A stretch of DNA of 64,000 bases from Aliiglaciecola sp. CAU 1673 (GTDB taxonomy: Bacteria; Pseudomonadota; Gammaproteobacteria; Enterobacterales; Alteromonadaceae), in contig NZ_JARHUG010000011.1 of assembly GCF_029223185.1 (NCBI RefSeq), positions 99,583-163,582 on the forward strand, written 5' to 3'. Position numbers and translations under genes: made by a program. Shown one piece after another: positions 1 to 8,845 of the stretch. Below the pieces are notes generated by a model. It was not told the origin of the DNA and did no database searches. It was given only the letters and a program-made list of their open reading frames with translations. Each line of letters opens with the position of its first letter. The first letter of the stretch is position 1.

Positions 1-2
1 GT

Positions 3-659
3 CGCACTTCCTGGAATAAAGAACAGCTTAGCGATTTGATGTTCTATGCCTTTTTGGGTGTGATTGTAGGGGGGCGTTTAGGCTATGTCTTTTTCTACCA
101 GTTTGAATATTTCCTTAGCGATCCCTTGTACTTATTTAAGATTTGGACTGGTGGCATGTCGTTCCACGGTGGACTGCTTGGGGTGATCGCCGCCTTATGG
201 TGGTTTGCACGCAAAACCAATACCACCTTGTTACAGGTGGGGGATTTTGTGGCGCCATTGGTACCCATTGGCTTAGGTGCTGGTCGCATCGGTAACTTTA
301 TCAATGCCGAGTTGTGGGGACGCACCACCGATGTACCCTGGGCAGTGCTTTTCCCTGGTGCCGGTCCGCTGCCGCGTCATCCTTCCCAGTTATATGAATT
401 CTTCCTGGAAGGCTTGGTGCTGTTTCTTATTCTGTGGGTATTTTCAGCCAAAAGCAGACCGGTTGGCGCAATCTCAGGATTGTTCCTGCTGGGATACGGA
501 AGCTTCAGATTTATCGTTGAATTTTTCCGTGAACCCGACGCCCACATTGGTCTTTACAGTGGTTTGATGTCGCAGGGGCAGCTTTTATGCTTGCCGATGA
601 TTTTGATAGGCTTCATATTGATAATCAGAGCTTACCGCAAGCAACAAGTAAAAAAATAA
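3..659 (+). CDS. lgt: Prolipoprotein diacylglyceryl transferase, 5' truncated
   Basis: Lgt transfers diacylglycerol from phosphatidylglycerol to the lipobox cysteine of prolipoproteins in the inner membrane, the first step of lipoprotein maturation. The reading frame is open from the first bases of the window (R-T-S-W-N-K...), so the true start lies upstream; an internal TTG/ATG near 36-39 is not the real start. The family signature [14 protein letters not shown] is intact, as is the SFHGGLLG stretch carrying the conserved histidine, and several hydrophobic membrane segments follow one another. The gene ends one base before the thyA start codon, the usual gammaproteobacterial lgt-thyA order. 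The many lipoproteins in this window (amylases, pullulanase, esterase, CreA, PrsT-like, CHRD) would be its clients. Confidence 0.95.
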   Translation, partial: RTSWNKEQLSDLMFYAFLGVIVGGRLGYVFFYQFEYFLSDPLYLFKIWTGGMSFHGGLLGVIAALWWFARKTNTTLLQVGDFVAPLVPIGLGAGRIGNFINAELWGRTTDVPWAVLFPGAGPLPRHPSQLYEFFLEGLVLFLILWVFSAKSRPVGAISGLFLLGYGSFRFIVEFFREPDAHIGLYSGLMSQGQLLCLPMILIGFILIIRAYRKQQVKK

Positions 660-660
660 C

Positions 661-1494
661 ATGCAGCAATATCTCAGTTTAATGCGTCAGGTGCTGGAGC
701 ACGGCACCCGCAAAGAAGACAGAACCGGTACCGGTACCTTGAGCCTGTTTGGTCATCAAATGCGTTTTGATTTGTCACAGGGCTTCCCGTTAGTGACCAC
801 CAAAAAATGCCATCTTCGCTCCATTATTCACGAGCTGTTATGGTTTTTGCAGGGCGAAACCAATATCGCCTATCTGAAGGAAAACGGCGTCAGTATCTGG
901 GATGAGTGGGCCACTGAAGAGGGTGAGCTCGGCCCGGTGTACGGCAAGCAATGGCGCAGTTGGGAAGGTCCCAATGGCGAAGTGATTGACCAAATCAGTG
1001 ATGTGATTGCGCAAATTAAAGCCAATCCGGATTCACGTCGGCTTTTGGTCAGCGCCTGGAATCCAGCGGTACTTCCTGATTCCCGTCTCTCTCCCAAAGA
1101 CAATGCCGCCGCCGGACGCCAGGCCTTGCCGCCTTGCCATACCCTGTTCCAATTCTATGTGCTTGACGGGAAGCTCTCCTGCCAGCTTTATCAGCGCAGC
1201 GCCGATGTGTTTTTAGGGGTACCTTTTAACATTGCCAGCTATGCTTTGCTGACCATGATGGTGGCCCAAGTTTGTGATTTGCAGCCAGGAGATTTTGTAC
1301 ATACCTTTGGCGATGTGCATTTGTATCTGAATCATCTGGACCAGGCAAAATTGCAACTGAGTCGTGAGCCGTTTCCGGCGCCGCAGATGAAGATCAATCC
1401 ACAGGTAAAAGATATTTTCGGTTTCAAATTCGAAGACTTTGAGTTAGTGGGTTACCAAGCCCATCCCCATATCAAGGCGCCGGTGGCGGTTTAA
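661..1494 (+). CDS. thyA: Thymidylate synthase
   Basis: Converts dUMP and 5,10-methylene-THF to dTMP and dihydrofolate in the cytoplasm. Seen: N-terminal [11 protein letters not shown], the catalytic motif LPPCH with nucleophile Cys159, and the dUMP-binding stretch [13 protein letters not shown]. It has 277 residues, against 264 for the E. coli enzyme. The extra length is a short insertion at about residues 140-156, just before the catalytic cysteine, where the E. coli loop is shorter; such insertions occur in other ThyA proteins. It starts one base after the lgt stop, so the two are almost certainly co-transcribed, and a signalling pair follows 16 bases downstream in the same direction. Confidence 0.97.
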   Translation: MQQYLSLMRQVLEHGTRKEDRTGTGTLSLFGHQMRFDLSQGFPLVTTKKCHLRSIIHELLWFLQGETNIAYLKENGVSIWDEWATEEGELGPVYGKQWRSWEGPNGEVIDQISDVIAQIKANPDSRRLLVSAWNPAVLPDSRLSPKDNAAAGRQALPPCHTLFQFYVLDGKLSCQLYQRSADVFLGVPFNIASYALLTMMVAQVCDLQPGDFVHTFGDVHLYLNHLDQAKLQLSREPFPAPQMKINPQVKDIFGFKFEDFELVGYQAHPHIKAPVAV

Positions 1495-1510
1495 GGTGTA
1501 AGAGGTCAAG

Positions 1511-2521
1511 ATGAGCCTGAACGTTCTGATCTGTGACGACTCAAGTTTTGCCAGGCGGCAAATGGCCAGATCGATTCCCAAGGATTGGGATGTGAATCTG
1601 CATTATGCGGAAAACGGTGAGCAGGCCCTTGCTCTTATTCGTCAGGGCACAGTTGACCTGACCTTCCTCGATTTGAATATGCCGGTGCTCGATGGCTACC
1701 AGACCATGGAACAGATCCGTGCACAGGATTTGCCGACCATGGTGATTGTGGTCTCCGGTGATGTTCAAGCTGAAGCTCGTAACCGTATGAAGGCCATGGG
1801 CGCGCTGGATTTTATTGCCAAGCCGGTCGATTCAGAAAAGCTCAACGAACTGCTGGTGCAGTTTGGTATTCATGCGGGGGGCGGTGGCGGCCGTGAGGTT
1901 GATGAACAGCAACCTTTAACCAATCTGGATGCCATGGACGCCTACCGGGAAATGGCCAACGTGGCCATGGGGCAAGCCGGCGAACGTTTGGCTCAGCTGC
2001 TCGGCGAATTTATTAATTTGCCGATCCCTAATGTGAATCTGATTGAAAGCAGTGAACTGCGTATGGCCATTGCTGAGATCCAGCATAAGACCTATGTGTC
2101 AGCGGTCTCCCAGGGCTTTATCAGTGCCGGCATCAATGGTGAGGCGCTGGTTATTTTCAACGAAACCAACTTCGCCAGCCTGGTGAAATTACTCAAATAC
2201 AACAACAGCGGCTTGAGTGAACAGCAGGAAATAGAGGCGTTGATGGATGTCTCCAATATCCTGATTGGTGCCTGTTTGAATGCGCTGGCAGACCAACTCA
2301 ACGTCAGGTTCAGTCAGAATCACCCCATCATTCTCGGACGCCACTGTGATTTAGACCAGCTGATTAAAAACAGCGTATCAAAATGGCGGCAGATCGTGGC
2401 CATTGAGATCGGCTATAGCATCGAGAATCACGATATTAACTTCGATCTGTTGTTACTCTTCCCCAAAGACTCGATGGACGTGATGTTTGAAAAGTTGGTC
2501 AGCCTGAGTGAGGGAGCCTGA
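1511..2521 (+). CDS. Response regulator with C-terminal CheC-like domain
   Basis: The N-terminal receiver domain (about residues 1-120) has the acidic pair D10/D11, phospho-acceptor D54 in the FLDLNMP motif, switch residue S82 and invariant K104. A glycine-rich linker (about 128-135) leads to a C-terminal half (about 145-336) that resembles CheC/CheX-type CheY-P phosphatases: helices with alternating hydrophobics and a segment EIEALMDVSNILIGACLNAL that looks like the CheC E-x-x-N active-site helix. A fused receiver and phosphatase suggests a self-limiting or cross-dephosphorylating regulator. The start at 1511 is preceded by AGAGGTC. The stop overlaps the ATG of the diguanylate cyclase by one base, so the two are translationally coupled. 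The partner kinase is not in the window. Confidence 0.85.
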   Translation: MSLNVLICDDSSFARRQMARSIPKDWDVNLHYAENGEQALALIRQGTVDLTFLDLNMPVLDGYQTMEQIRAQDLPTMVIVVSGDVQAEARNRMKAMGALDFIAKPVDSEKLNELLVQFGIHAGGGGGREVDEQQPLTNLDAMDAYREMANVAMGQAGERLAQLLGEFINLPIPNVNLIESSELRMAIAEIQHKTYVSAVSQGFISAGINGEALVIFNETNFASLVKLLKYNNSGLSEQQEIEALMDVSNILIGACLNALADQLNVRFSQNHPIILGRHCDLDQLIKNSVSKWRQIVAIEIGYSIENHDINFDLLLLFPKDSMDVMFEKLVSLSEGA

Positions 2522-3477
2522 TGGATAATTTACAAAAAGCCGATTTGGAAGATTTCCATTGGCAGATGGAATTAATGGGCTCCATCGAAGTAGGCATTGT
2601 GGTGCTGAATCGTCAGTTCGAAGTTAAGCTGTGGAATGAGTTTATGCATAACCACAGTGGCATTCTACCCAGCCAAATCCGTGGCAAGAGTGTGTTTGAA
2701 TTCTTTCCTGAAATTGACCAGGAATGGTTCCGGCAAAAGACCGATCCGGTATTTAAACTCAAAAGTCCGGCCTTCGTGATTTGGGAACAACGACCTTTTC
2801 TGTTCCGTTTTGCCAGCTATCGTCCGGTGACCAGTGCCACCGAGTTTATGTACCAGAACGTCACGCTGTTTCCTCTGCCCTCCCTTTCCGGCGAGATCGA
2901 GCACCTTTGTGTGGTGGTTTATGACGTTACCGACGAGGTGATCAGCAAACAGCGTCTGGCTGCCGTCAATCAGCAATTGCAAAAAATCAGCCGGGTAGAC
3001 GGCCTCACCGGACTCTATAACAGACGTTACTGGGAAGAGTGCAGCGCGATGGAATATAAGCGTTGTTTGCGCAGTCAGGGAAAGTCTTCATTGGTGATCC
3101 TGGATATCGATCACTTCAAAAAGATCAATGATACCTATGGCCATCCCACTGGCGATCAGGTTATCCGTACCTTGGCTAAAGTAGTCAAAGACTTAATCCG
3201 CGAAACGGATCTGGCCGGGCGTTATGGTGGCGAGGAATTTACCCTTTTGCTGCCGGATACCGATATCAAAGCAGCCGAGTTGGTTGCCGAACGGATCCGT
3301 AAAGCAGTGGAAGAGACTATCGCTGAGCATGAAGGCGAACAGATCCGCTTTACCATCAGTGTTGGCGTTTGTGAGTTTAATGCGTCCTTTAAGGACCACC
3401 GAGCCTGGCTGGAGCAAGCCGACAAAGGCCTGTATAAAGCCAAAGAAGGCGGGCGAAACCGGGTGGTGGTGACCTGA
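2521..3477 (+). CDS. PAS-GGDEF diguanylate cyclase
   Basis: The N-terminal PAS-like sensor (about residues 15-145, with the typical hydrophobic start GSIEVGIVVLN and a VYDVTDE end) is followed by a coiled linker and a GGDEF domain (about 158-318). The catalytic signature is GGEEF at 236-240. An RxxD product-inhibition site (RETD, 227-230) lies five residues upstream, so the enzyme is probably active and feedback inhibited by c-di-GMP. No transmembrane segment is visible, so it should be cytosolic. It overlaps the preceding receiver/CheC gene (TGATG junction), which makes that regulator its likely control partner. No EAL domain is present. Confidence 0.92.
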   Translation: MDNLQKADLEDFHWQMELMGSIEVGIVVLNRQFEVKLWNEFMHNHSGILPSQIRGKSVFEFFPEIDQEWFRQKTDPVFKLKSPAFVIWEQRPFLFRFASYRPVTSATEFMYQNVTLFPLPSLSGEIEHLCVVVYDVTDEVISKQRLAAVNQQLQKISRVDGLTGLYNRRYWEECSAMEYKRCLRSQGKSSLVILDIDHFKKINDTYGHPTGDQVIRTLAKVVKDLIRETDLAGRYGGEEFTLLLPDTDIKAAELVAERIRKAVEETIAEHEGEQIRFTISVGVCEFNASFKDHRAWLEQADKGLYKAKEGGRNRVVVT

Positions 3478-3496
3478 GCCATTTTGGGGCTTGGAC

Positions 3497-3518
3497 GGGA
3501 GGGGCTATGCCCGCTCCC
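3497..3518. terminator. Hairpin between convergent genes
   Basis: An inverted repeat GGGAG-GGGC / GCCC-(g)-CTCCC with a three-base loop lies between the cyclase stop and the converging permease gene, overlapping the latter's last codons. There is no clear U-run, so its role in termination is uncertain. Confidence 0.3.
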
Positions 3519-5049
3519 CGGCAATAGCACGGATTTTGTCACGCATCAGGTAAAGCAGCCCTAAACTGGGTAGCACCATCAGGGCAGTCAGCGTGAAGAA
3601 CCACTGCCAATTCCCCCCCAAACCATCCACCAACACCCCGCTGTAGGCGCCCAAGGTAGTGCGACCAAATGTCGCAACACTGGCCAGTAACGCATACTGA
3701 CTCGCGGTAAAGGCGCGGTTGCACAGCACCGAAATAAACGCCATAAAGGCAACGGTACCCCAGGCAGCGGTAAACCCGTCCACCACGATGGTCACAAAAA
3801 GGAGCGGCTTACTGGGCCCGACACTGGCCATCAAGGCAAACAGCAAGTTGCTGGCTGCCATTACCAGCCCGCCTAAGAACAAACCTTTGATAATACCAAT
3901 ACGCAGGGTGATCAGACCGCTTATCGCTGAGGCAACCACCGTAACGCCCCAGGTTAGCAGCTTGGAGTAAGTACCGATATCGGCGTTGCTAAAGCCAATT
4001 TCTTTATAAAAAACAATGCTCATCCTGCCTAAGATGGCTTCGCCAAGCTTAAACAGCAACACGAAAGTCAGCAGCCCCAGCGCCAGGCGCATGCCGTTAC
4101 GGGAAAAGAAATCGCGAAGCGGCTCACCCAGTGATACCAGCAGCCAGGTGATAATCCGATGGGCAGGACGGATGTTTATCTCCTCTGCCGGTGTCGCCCG
4201 CAATAGCTTGCCCATACTATGCAGAGTGAAGCCCAGCAATAACAGCACCACAGCGGCTATTACATAAAGCTGTTGGGTAAATAACTGAGGACCAAAGACC
4301 TGGAAAAAGCACAGGGCGATAGCTAAGGAAAGTGCCAGCAACAATAAGGCTGCGCGATGTCCTTGTCCGGCAATGGCCTTTAAGTAATGGGCCTGCGCCT
4401 GACCATATTGCTGTTCGCGGTACGACGGCGGCTCTGTGGCGATCCACACACCCAGGCTTATCAATAGCATCATCGCCGCCAGCACCTGATAAATGTCCGG
4501 CCAGGCCCAGCCTGAGATATCGGCCACAAAAAAGGGAATGGCACCAAGGCCGGCGTAGCCCGTCCACCAACCGGAAGTGGCCATCGCTGCTGCGGTGGAC
4601 TGACGCTCGCTATGCTCGGGATCCACACTTTCGATACGGTAGGCATCGATCGCCATATCCTGAGTGGCAGACGATAAAGCGATACCAAGAGCAAGCAAAC
4701 CGGCCAGGGTCAGGGTTTGGGTGGGGTCCACCACCGACAAGCCGAAGCAACCCAGGCAAATCAGCATTTGCATGCTGAAGATCCAACTGCGTCTTTGTCC
4801 TAGGCCCTTTCCTATAAACGGCAGTCGCACCCTATCCAGTAAGGGAGACCATAGAAAATTCACCGAATACACCGCAAAGACCGCGCTGAAATAGCCAATC
4901 GCAGAGCGGGTAAGACCGGCGTCTTTGAGCCAGGCCGACATTACCGAGCCAATCATGACCCAGGGAAAGCCAGAGGCAATGCCAAACAAAAAGATGCTGA
5001 GCATGGTGCGATTGCCAAAATGGCGAAGCTGCTGGACTAAAGACTGCAA
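3505..5049 (-). CDS. ampG: AmpG-family muropeptide/peptidoglycan-fragment permease (MFS)
   Basis: A polytopic protein of about 514 residues with roughly 14 hydrophobic segments. The N-terminal segment FLFGIASGFPWVMIGSVMSAW and the loop containing SPLLDRVRLP...GQRRSW match the AmpG type of major facilitator, which imports anhydromuropeptides from periplasm to cytoplasm for cell-wall recycling. The frame opens with a TTG at 5049 after an in-frame TAG. The alternative ATG at 5004 would remove the short segment that normally precedes TM1, so I keep the TTG, although the ribosome site is weak. No beta-lactamase or amidase gene is nearby, so the substrate is inferred from family resemblance only. 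Confidence 0.8.
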   Translation of the reverse strand: MQSLVQQLRHFGNRTMLSIFLFGIASGFPWVMIGSVMSAWLKDAGLTRSAIGYFSAVFAVYSVNFLWSPLLDRVRLPFIGKGLGQRRSWIFSMQMLICLGCFGLSVVDPTQTLTLAGLLALGIALSSATQDMAIDAYRIESVDPEHSERQSTAAAMATSGWWTGYAGLGAIPFFVADISGWAWPDIYQVLAAMMLLISLGVWIATEPPSYREQQYGQAQAHYLKAIAGQGHRAALLLLALSLAIALCFFQVFGPQLFTQQLYVIAAVVLLLLGFTLHSMGKLLRATPAEEINIRPAHRIITWLLVSLGEPLRDFFSRNGMRLALGLLTFVLLFKLGEAILGRMSIVFYKEIGFSNADIGTYSKLLTWGVTVVASAISGLITLRIGIIKGLFLGGLVMAASNLLFALMASVGPSKPLLFVTIVVDGFTAAWGTVAFMAFISVLCNRAFTASQYALLASVATFGRTTLGAYSGVLVDGLGGNWQWFFTLTALMVLPSLGLLYLMRDKIRAIAGERA

Positions 5050-5356
5050 GGCGGTACTTTTATGATGAAATTCAGGCTATTGGGCCATGGATAGCTAGTG
5101 CAATCAAGGGGCAAAAGCATACCAAGGCGAGAGCGTAGGTATTTGTCTGGTGGGGCTCAACGCCAAAGGAAGTTGCAGCATCAGAGGACAACAGGGCAGG
5201 CTCAACACCTGACACAACCTTAAATCCCTACGTATAAATCTGGCAATGGTGTTTTAACTTATTCATTTACAGTTGGTGCCGCCGGCTGATTTGCCCTAGC
5301 CCTGTTGAAAAAGCCCTTTGAGTCAACAACAAGGCTATTTCAAACGGGTTCTTTCG
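5050..5356. other. Intergenic region with possible weak terminator
   Basis: No gene seen. The right end (about 5300-5350) carries an imperfect inverted repeat (CCCTGTTGAAAAAGCC against a near-complement ending CAAACGGG). Read on the minus strand, this places a GGCTTTTT run downstream of the 5357 gene, so it may be its terminator. The promoter of the AmpG-like gene must lie toward the left side, but I see no convincing -35/-10 pair. Confidence 0.4.
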
Positions 5357-6142
5357 TCACTTTTTGTAAGCGATTTCAATCCTGGTGTTGGCACCAGGAG
5401 CACCGACGATGCTGCCATCGATTTTGCTGATGGCGATATGCTGAGTTGACACATATTGCTCCATATCTTTGAGTAAATCGAAGCCGGGTGACATGGACTC
5501 CATCAGCAGCACAGTGTCGTCAGTAGATTGTTTGAATTGATAATTGCTTAGTTTGCGTTGGTAAAATGCAAGCACTTCCTCTGGCGAATCGGCCGTGGCA
5601 AATGTTGCGCTTGGCAGGGTGTTAACAGTGACGCCATCCCCTTCATAATCGAAAGTGCCACCCTGGGTCAGGTGAACCATAATTTTGCTATTCGGATACA
5701 CAGGTAGCGTGATCTGATCTTCAGTACCTTGTGCGCTTTGAGACAGTAAGTTGAGGTTGCCTTGCATTTGCTGACGCATTTCCGATTTGGCTTTTTCCGC
5801 GAGCATATCGAGCTTTTTTTGTTGTTCTGGCGTAATGTCGGGTCCCAATTGGATTGCGTATTCATGAAAAGCGCGTTGTGCTGGCCCCCTATTTTCCATA
5901 TCTTGCTGTTGTTCCAGATTGTTTAGCTTGTCATTAAGCGCTTCAGAATCGAGTTCTAATTGGTCCAACAAGGTGTACTCTGCATCAGTGAGATCATCTT
6001 TGTCATACAGGCTATCAATTTGTTGTTGGACCTTGGCTTGCTGATTTAGCAGCATCTCTATTTGTGCTTCAACCTTGCTTGCAAAAGCGTTGAGGCTGAT
6101 CGACAGCGCCGTTGCCGTTACAAAGCTGGTGACTAATTTCAT
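5357..6142 (-). CDS. Secreted coiled-coil protein of unknown function
   Basis: 261 residues. A signal peptide (MKLVTSFVTATALSISLNAFAS) predicts export to the periplasm. Residues about 22-125 are rich in Q, E, D, L and K with heptad-like spacing (Q-I-E-M-L-L-N-Q-Q-A-K-V-Q-Q-Q-I), consistent with a long coiled coil. The C-terminal half (about 155-261) is more globular, with a segment SPEEVLAFYQRKLSNYQF of a kind seen in periplasmic proteins that compare variant-length side chains. I do not recognise a family. The ATG at 6142 has a strong AGGAG eight bases upstream. It appears monocistronic, with long spacers on both sides. Confidence 0.75.
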   Translation of the reverse strand: MKLVTSFVTATALSISLNAFASKVEAQIEMLLNQQAKVQQQIDSLYDKDDLTDAEYTLLDQLELDSEALNDKLNNLEQQQDMENRGPAQRAFHEYAIQLGPDITPEQQKKLDMLAEKAKSEMRQQMQGNLNLLSQSAQGTEDQITLPVYPNSKIMVHLTQGGTFDYEGDGVTVNTLPSATFATADSPEEVLAFYQRKLSNYQFKQSTDDTVLLMESMSPGFDLLKDMEQYVSTQHIAISKIDGSIVGAPGANTRIEIAYKK

Positions 6143-6586
6143 GGTATTACTCCTTTTCCATTATTTATTCCAATTAAAACAAAGATTATTGGAAGCAATA
6201 TTTCCTTCGTTGCACTAAGTTCGCACACCGAACTACGTTGCCATTAAAGCCTCAGTTCTAAAAGACAACAGCCTTAATAACAGCTTATTAGGTTTAATTT
6301 GCGATAATGTCCGCTGTGGGTTGAGCAGGGTTTCCTTATTGCTTTCACTTAAATCCTTTTATTTCAACCTGTTAGCCAGGGCTGGATGGCTTATTCAGCC
6401 GTGTTTTTGCGGGGAAAGTGAGAACGGAGTGTAGACGAGGTCTCGATAAAAATGCAATGCTTAAACATTTTTCAATAATAACAATGTGTTAGGGGGGGCG
6501 AAGAAAACGAGAATTAATTCTCGATAATGCTGGAGCAAAACAGCAAAAAATGGCAGCTCTTTTTTAGCGGCAGATCATCCTCACGC
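6143..6586. other. 444-bp non-coding region
   Basis: It lies upstream of the minus-strand coiled-coil gene and downstream of the minus-strand gene ending at 6587. No convincing ORF. It holds the promoter of the coiled-coil gene and a perfect 16-nt palindrome (listed separately). Confidence 0.5.
6508..6523. promoter_or_regulatory. Perfect 16-nt palindrome CGAGAATTAATTCTCG
   Basis: A perfect inverted repeat with no loop, typical in shape of a dimeric-regulator site or a small cruciform. It sits about 365 bases upstream of the coiled-coil gene and 64 bases downstream of the 6587 gene. No U-run follows, so it is not a standard terminator. Function unknown. Confidence 0.3.
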
Positions 6587-6967
6587 CTAAGGTCTTACGC
6601 CCACACAATCCAGCGGATACTGGCCGTCACCTTCAAGGTACTCCAGGCAGGTCGTCAACTCTGTACGAAGATAAGGATCTTCCCGCAGATGGCTTTCCGG
6701 CCAGAAGTGAACCTGATGCAACAGATGCCAAAACACCCGTTCTTTTTGTGAAAAGGGCTCATCGTGCCTGGCGGCAAGCTGGTTCCATTCCTCCATGGTG
6801 TCCCAAAAGTAAAGATCCATCTCGCGATAGGGAATCTTCTGTTCCCAGAAAGCCCTGACAAAAAATGCCAACTGCTTGGCTTTGCGATTGATAAAACTTT
6901 GCACCGTCACCTTGATTTGCACGCATTTATAGTGATTTTCGTGGCAATGAAAAGGTCCTGATTTCAT
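6587..6967 (-). CDS. Conserved-looking small protein of unknown function
   Basis: About 126 residues from the ATG at 6967. A longer in-frame extension from 7054 adds a basic, low-complexity 29-residue leader that looks untranslated. The body is rich in aromatic residues and has W-W spacing (FFVRAFWEQKIPYREMDLYF then WDTMEEWNQL, VFWHLLHQVHFW), followed by an acidic C-terminus ending CVGVRP. The strongly biased, protein-like composition argues it is real. No signal peptide or membrane segment. I do not recognise a named family; no ribosome site clearly decides the start. It lies on the same strand as rapA-rluA-DUF3530, 231 bases downstream. Confidence 0.6.
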   Translation of the reverse strand: MKSGPFHCHENHYKCVQIKVTVQSFINRKAKQLAFFVRAFWEQKIPYREMDLYFWDTMEEWNQLAARHDEPFSQKERVFWHLLHQVHFWPESHLREDPYLRTELTTCLEYLEGDGQYPLDCVGVRP

Positions 6968-7198
6968 TGTCTGGCTGATTGAGGTTGCCCTTGTCAGCGC
7001 CTGCGGCTGATGCCGTGTGGGTTTTCCTGCCCCATTTCGCCGGCTGCTGGTCATCCGACTTTCAAAAAGTATAGACGGCTTTTAATAAAAGGCGCGCAAG
7101 CCCAATGATTGTGGGGGCTGAGGCTGAATTTATTTATTCAAATTCGGTGAGTTGATGAACATTCAGGTTGAATATCAGGGACCGCGGCGCAAGTTTCC

Positions 7199-8065
7199 CT
7201 ACCAACCCATTGCAGTCAGCCATCCATAAATTTCTTTGGCCAGATAATGATGTTGTTGGGCGGGCAGTCCCTGGCCGATTATCTCCCGCTGCCGGTAGTG
7301 CAGCTTGAGGGACTTCTTGACCGCCAATTGGCGTTGTAAACGATGGGATTTAGACCAGTCATTGTCCCAGGCACTGAAAATATCCAACAGTGGCGCTGGC
7401 AAGCGAGCCATATAAGTTGCCATCTTGGCGTTTTCTTCCAGCAACGGCCAGAATGGGCTTACTGTCACCATGGCATCGGGGGCATTGGTTTTTCCCTCGG
7501 CATAGAGCTTTACCAACCAGGCGGCACTGGTACCTTGGGCAACCACCAGGAAAAATCCCGGATACCCCGAGGTGATTTCCTGCAACGCCAGTAAGCGCTG
7601 CAATATAGCCATTTCATGTTGCTCAAATTGCGCCTTGGTCATTGGTTTGGAAGGCTCAAATGCCTTGGGCATGGATGAATTTTCTTGCGTGTCTGGTGTG
7701 CCGTTAGTCGCACTGGAAGCAGACGGCTCCTCATAGGAGAACACCGTGTCCGGTGGCGCCATCAACACCGTTACCCAGCCGACTTTATTGAGTTCCGCTG
7801 CAAGGGGGGCCAAAGAGCTTTTACCAAGAGGTGGGCCCAATTCCCCTATCAACAGCGCCACTCCCTTGGTAATGGGGGTGGTATTTTCTTTTAGCAGGAT
7901 GGCAAATTCGTCTTCGCCGGCCATCAGCATGCGGTAGTCGCTACTGGGCAGGGCATTTTTCAAATCTTCACTGAGTTTGAGATTGTCTTGCAGGTGCCCG
8001 TCAGACGCCGCCGCCGTGACGCCGAATAATAGAAAAAGCAGCAAGGACAAAAAAGATAACTTCAT
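7199..8065 (-). CDS. DUF3530 family alpha/beta-hydrolase-like secreted protein
   Basis: 288 residues with a signal peptide (MKLSFLSLLLFLLFGVTAAA). The middle contains VALLIGELGPPLGKSSLAPL, VGWVTVLMAPPD and a VVAQGTSAAWLVKL stretch that sits where a hydrolase nucleophile elbow would be; this arrangement fits DUF3530, predicted alpha/beta-hydrolase-like proteins of gammaproteobacteria. The elbow reads G-T-S-A-A, so a serine is available, but activity is not established. A low-complexity linker (about 118-140, rich in S, T, P and E) interrupts the fold. It follows rluA by 75 bases on the same strand, so it may belong to the rapA-rluA unit. Confidence 0.7.
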   Translation of the reverse strand: MKLSFLSLLLFLLFGVTAAASDGHLQDNLKLSEDLKNALPSSDYRMLMAGEDEFAILLKENTTPITKGVALLIGELGPPLGKSSLAPLAAELNKVGWVTVLMAPPDTVFSYEEPSASSATNGTPDTQENSSMPKAFEPSKPMTKAQFEQHEMAILQRLLALQEITSGYPGFFLVVAQGTSAAWLVKLYAEGKTNAPDAMVTVSPFWPLLEENAKMATYMARLPAPLLDIFSAWDNDWSKSHRLQRQLAVKKSLKLHYRQREIIGQGLPAQQHHYLAKEIYGWLTAMGW

Positions 8066-8140
8066 AGCGCACCAAACAGGTTTTAATGCTTATCGGAAAA
8101 TTATCTATTTACTTTATATCAATCAAACACTTGGTATTGG

Positions 8141-8845
8141 TTAATCTTCTAAGCTGGCGCCGCTGTCTGGTAAGCCTGCATCGCCCAGGGAGAAAGGGGC
8201 AGGGCTATGAAAATCCATCCAAATACCGCTGGTTGGGTGGGTGATCCCCAGATAGCAGGCGTGTAGCTGCAGGCGCGGCGCCATCGTCAGGGCACGCTCA
8301 TGGGCATAGAGCCTGTCACCTAAGATAGGATGACCCAGACTGAGCATATGCACACGAAGTTGATGGGAGCGGCCGGTGACAGGCACCAGCTCTACCAGGG
8401 ATTCCGCGTCGTTTTGTGCGATGCTGCGCCAATGGGTCAGTGCGGGCTTACCGCGCTCATGATCCACCATTTGCTTGGGCCGGTTTGGCCAGTCGCAGAT
8501 AAGGGGCAGATTGACCTCTCCTTGTTCCTGCTCAGGGGTGCCCCAAATCCTTGCCTGATAACGCTTCTTGGTCTGCCGTGTTTCAAATTGCCGCGATAAA
8601 TGACGGTGACTGTGCGCATTGAGTGCCATCAGCATAATGCCGGAGGTGGCCATATCCAGACGATGCACCACCGTGGCTGTGGGGAATACCAGCTGTGCGC
8701 GCCATTGCAAGCTGTCCCGGTGTTCAGTTGCCTTACCGGGAACGGACAGCAGGCCGCTGGGCTTATCTAAAACCAGCAGATCCTCATCCTGATAGAGGAT
8801 CCGCAGATAAGGTGACAACGGCGGTCGGTAGTCAATCAGCGCCAT
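8141..8845 (-). CDS. rluA: Dual-specificity 23S rRNA/tRNA pseudouridine synthase
   Basis: RluA isomerises U746 of 23S rRNA and U32 of several tRNAs. The signature HRLDMATSG is at residues 61-69 with catalytic Asp64, the same position as in the E. coli enzyme. Other family blocks are seen: LLVLDKPSGLLSVPG near residue 25 and LVELVPVTGRSHQLRVHM. 234 residues, slightly longer than E. coli RluA at the C-terminus. Its ATG overlaps the rapA stop by one base. The rapA-rluA neighbourhood is conserved with E. coli, which supports the specific name over other RluA-like enzymes (RluC, RluD, TruC). Confidence 0.92.
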   Translation of the reverse strand: MALIDYRPPLSPYLRILYQDEDLLVLDKPSGLLSVPGKATEHRDSLQWRAQLVFPTATVVHRLDMATSGIMLMALNAHSHRHLSRQFETRQTKKRYQARIWGTPEQEQGEVNLPLICDWPNRPKQMVDHERGKPALTHWRSIAQNDAESLVELVPVTGRSHQLRVHMLSLGHPILGDRLYAHERALTMAPRLQLHACYLGITHPTSGIWMDFHSPAPFSLGDAGLPDSGASLED

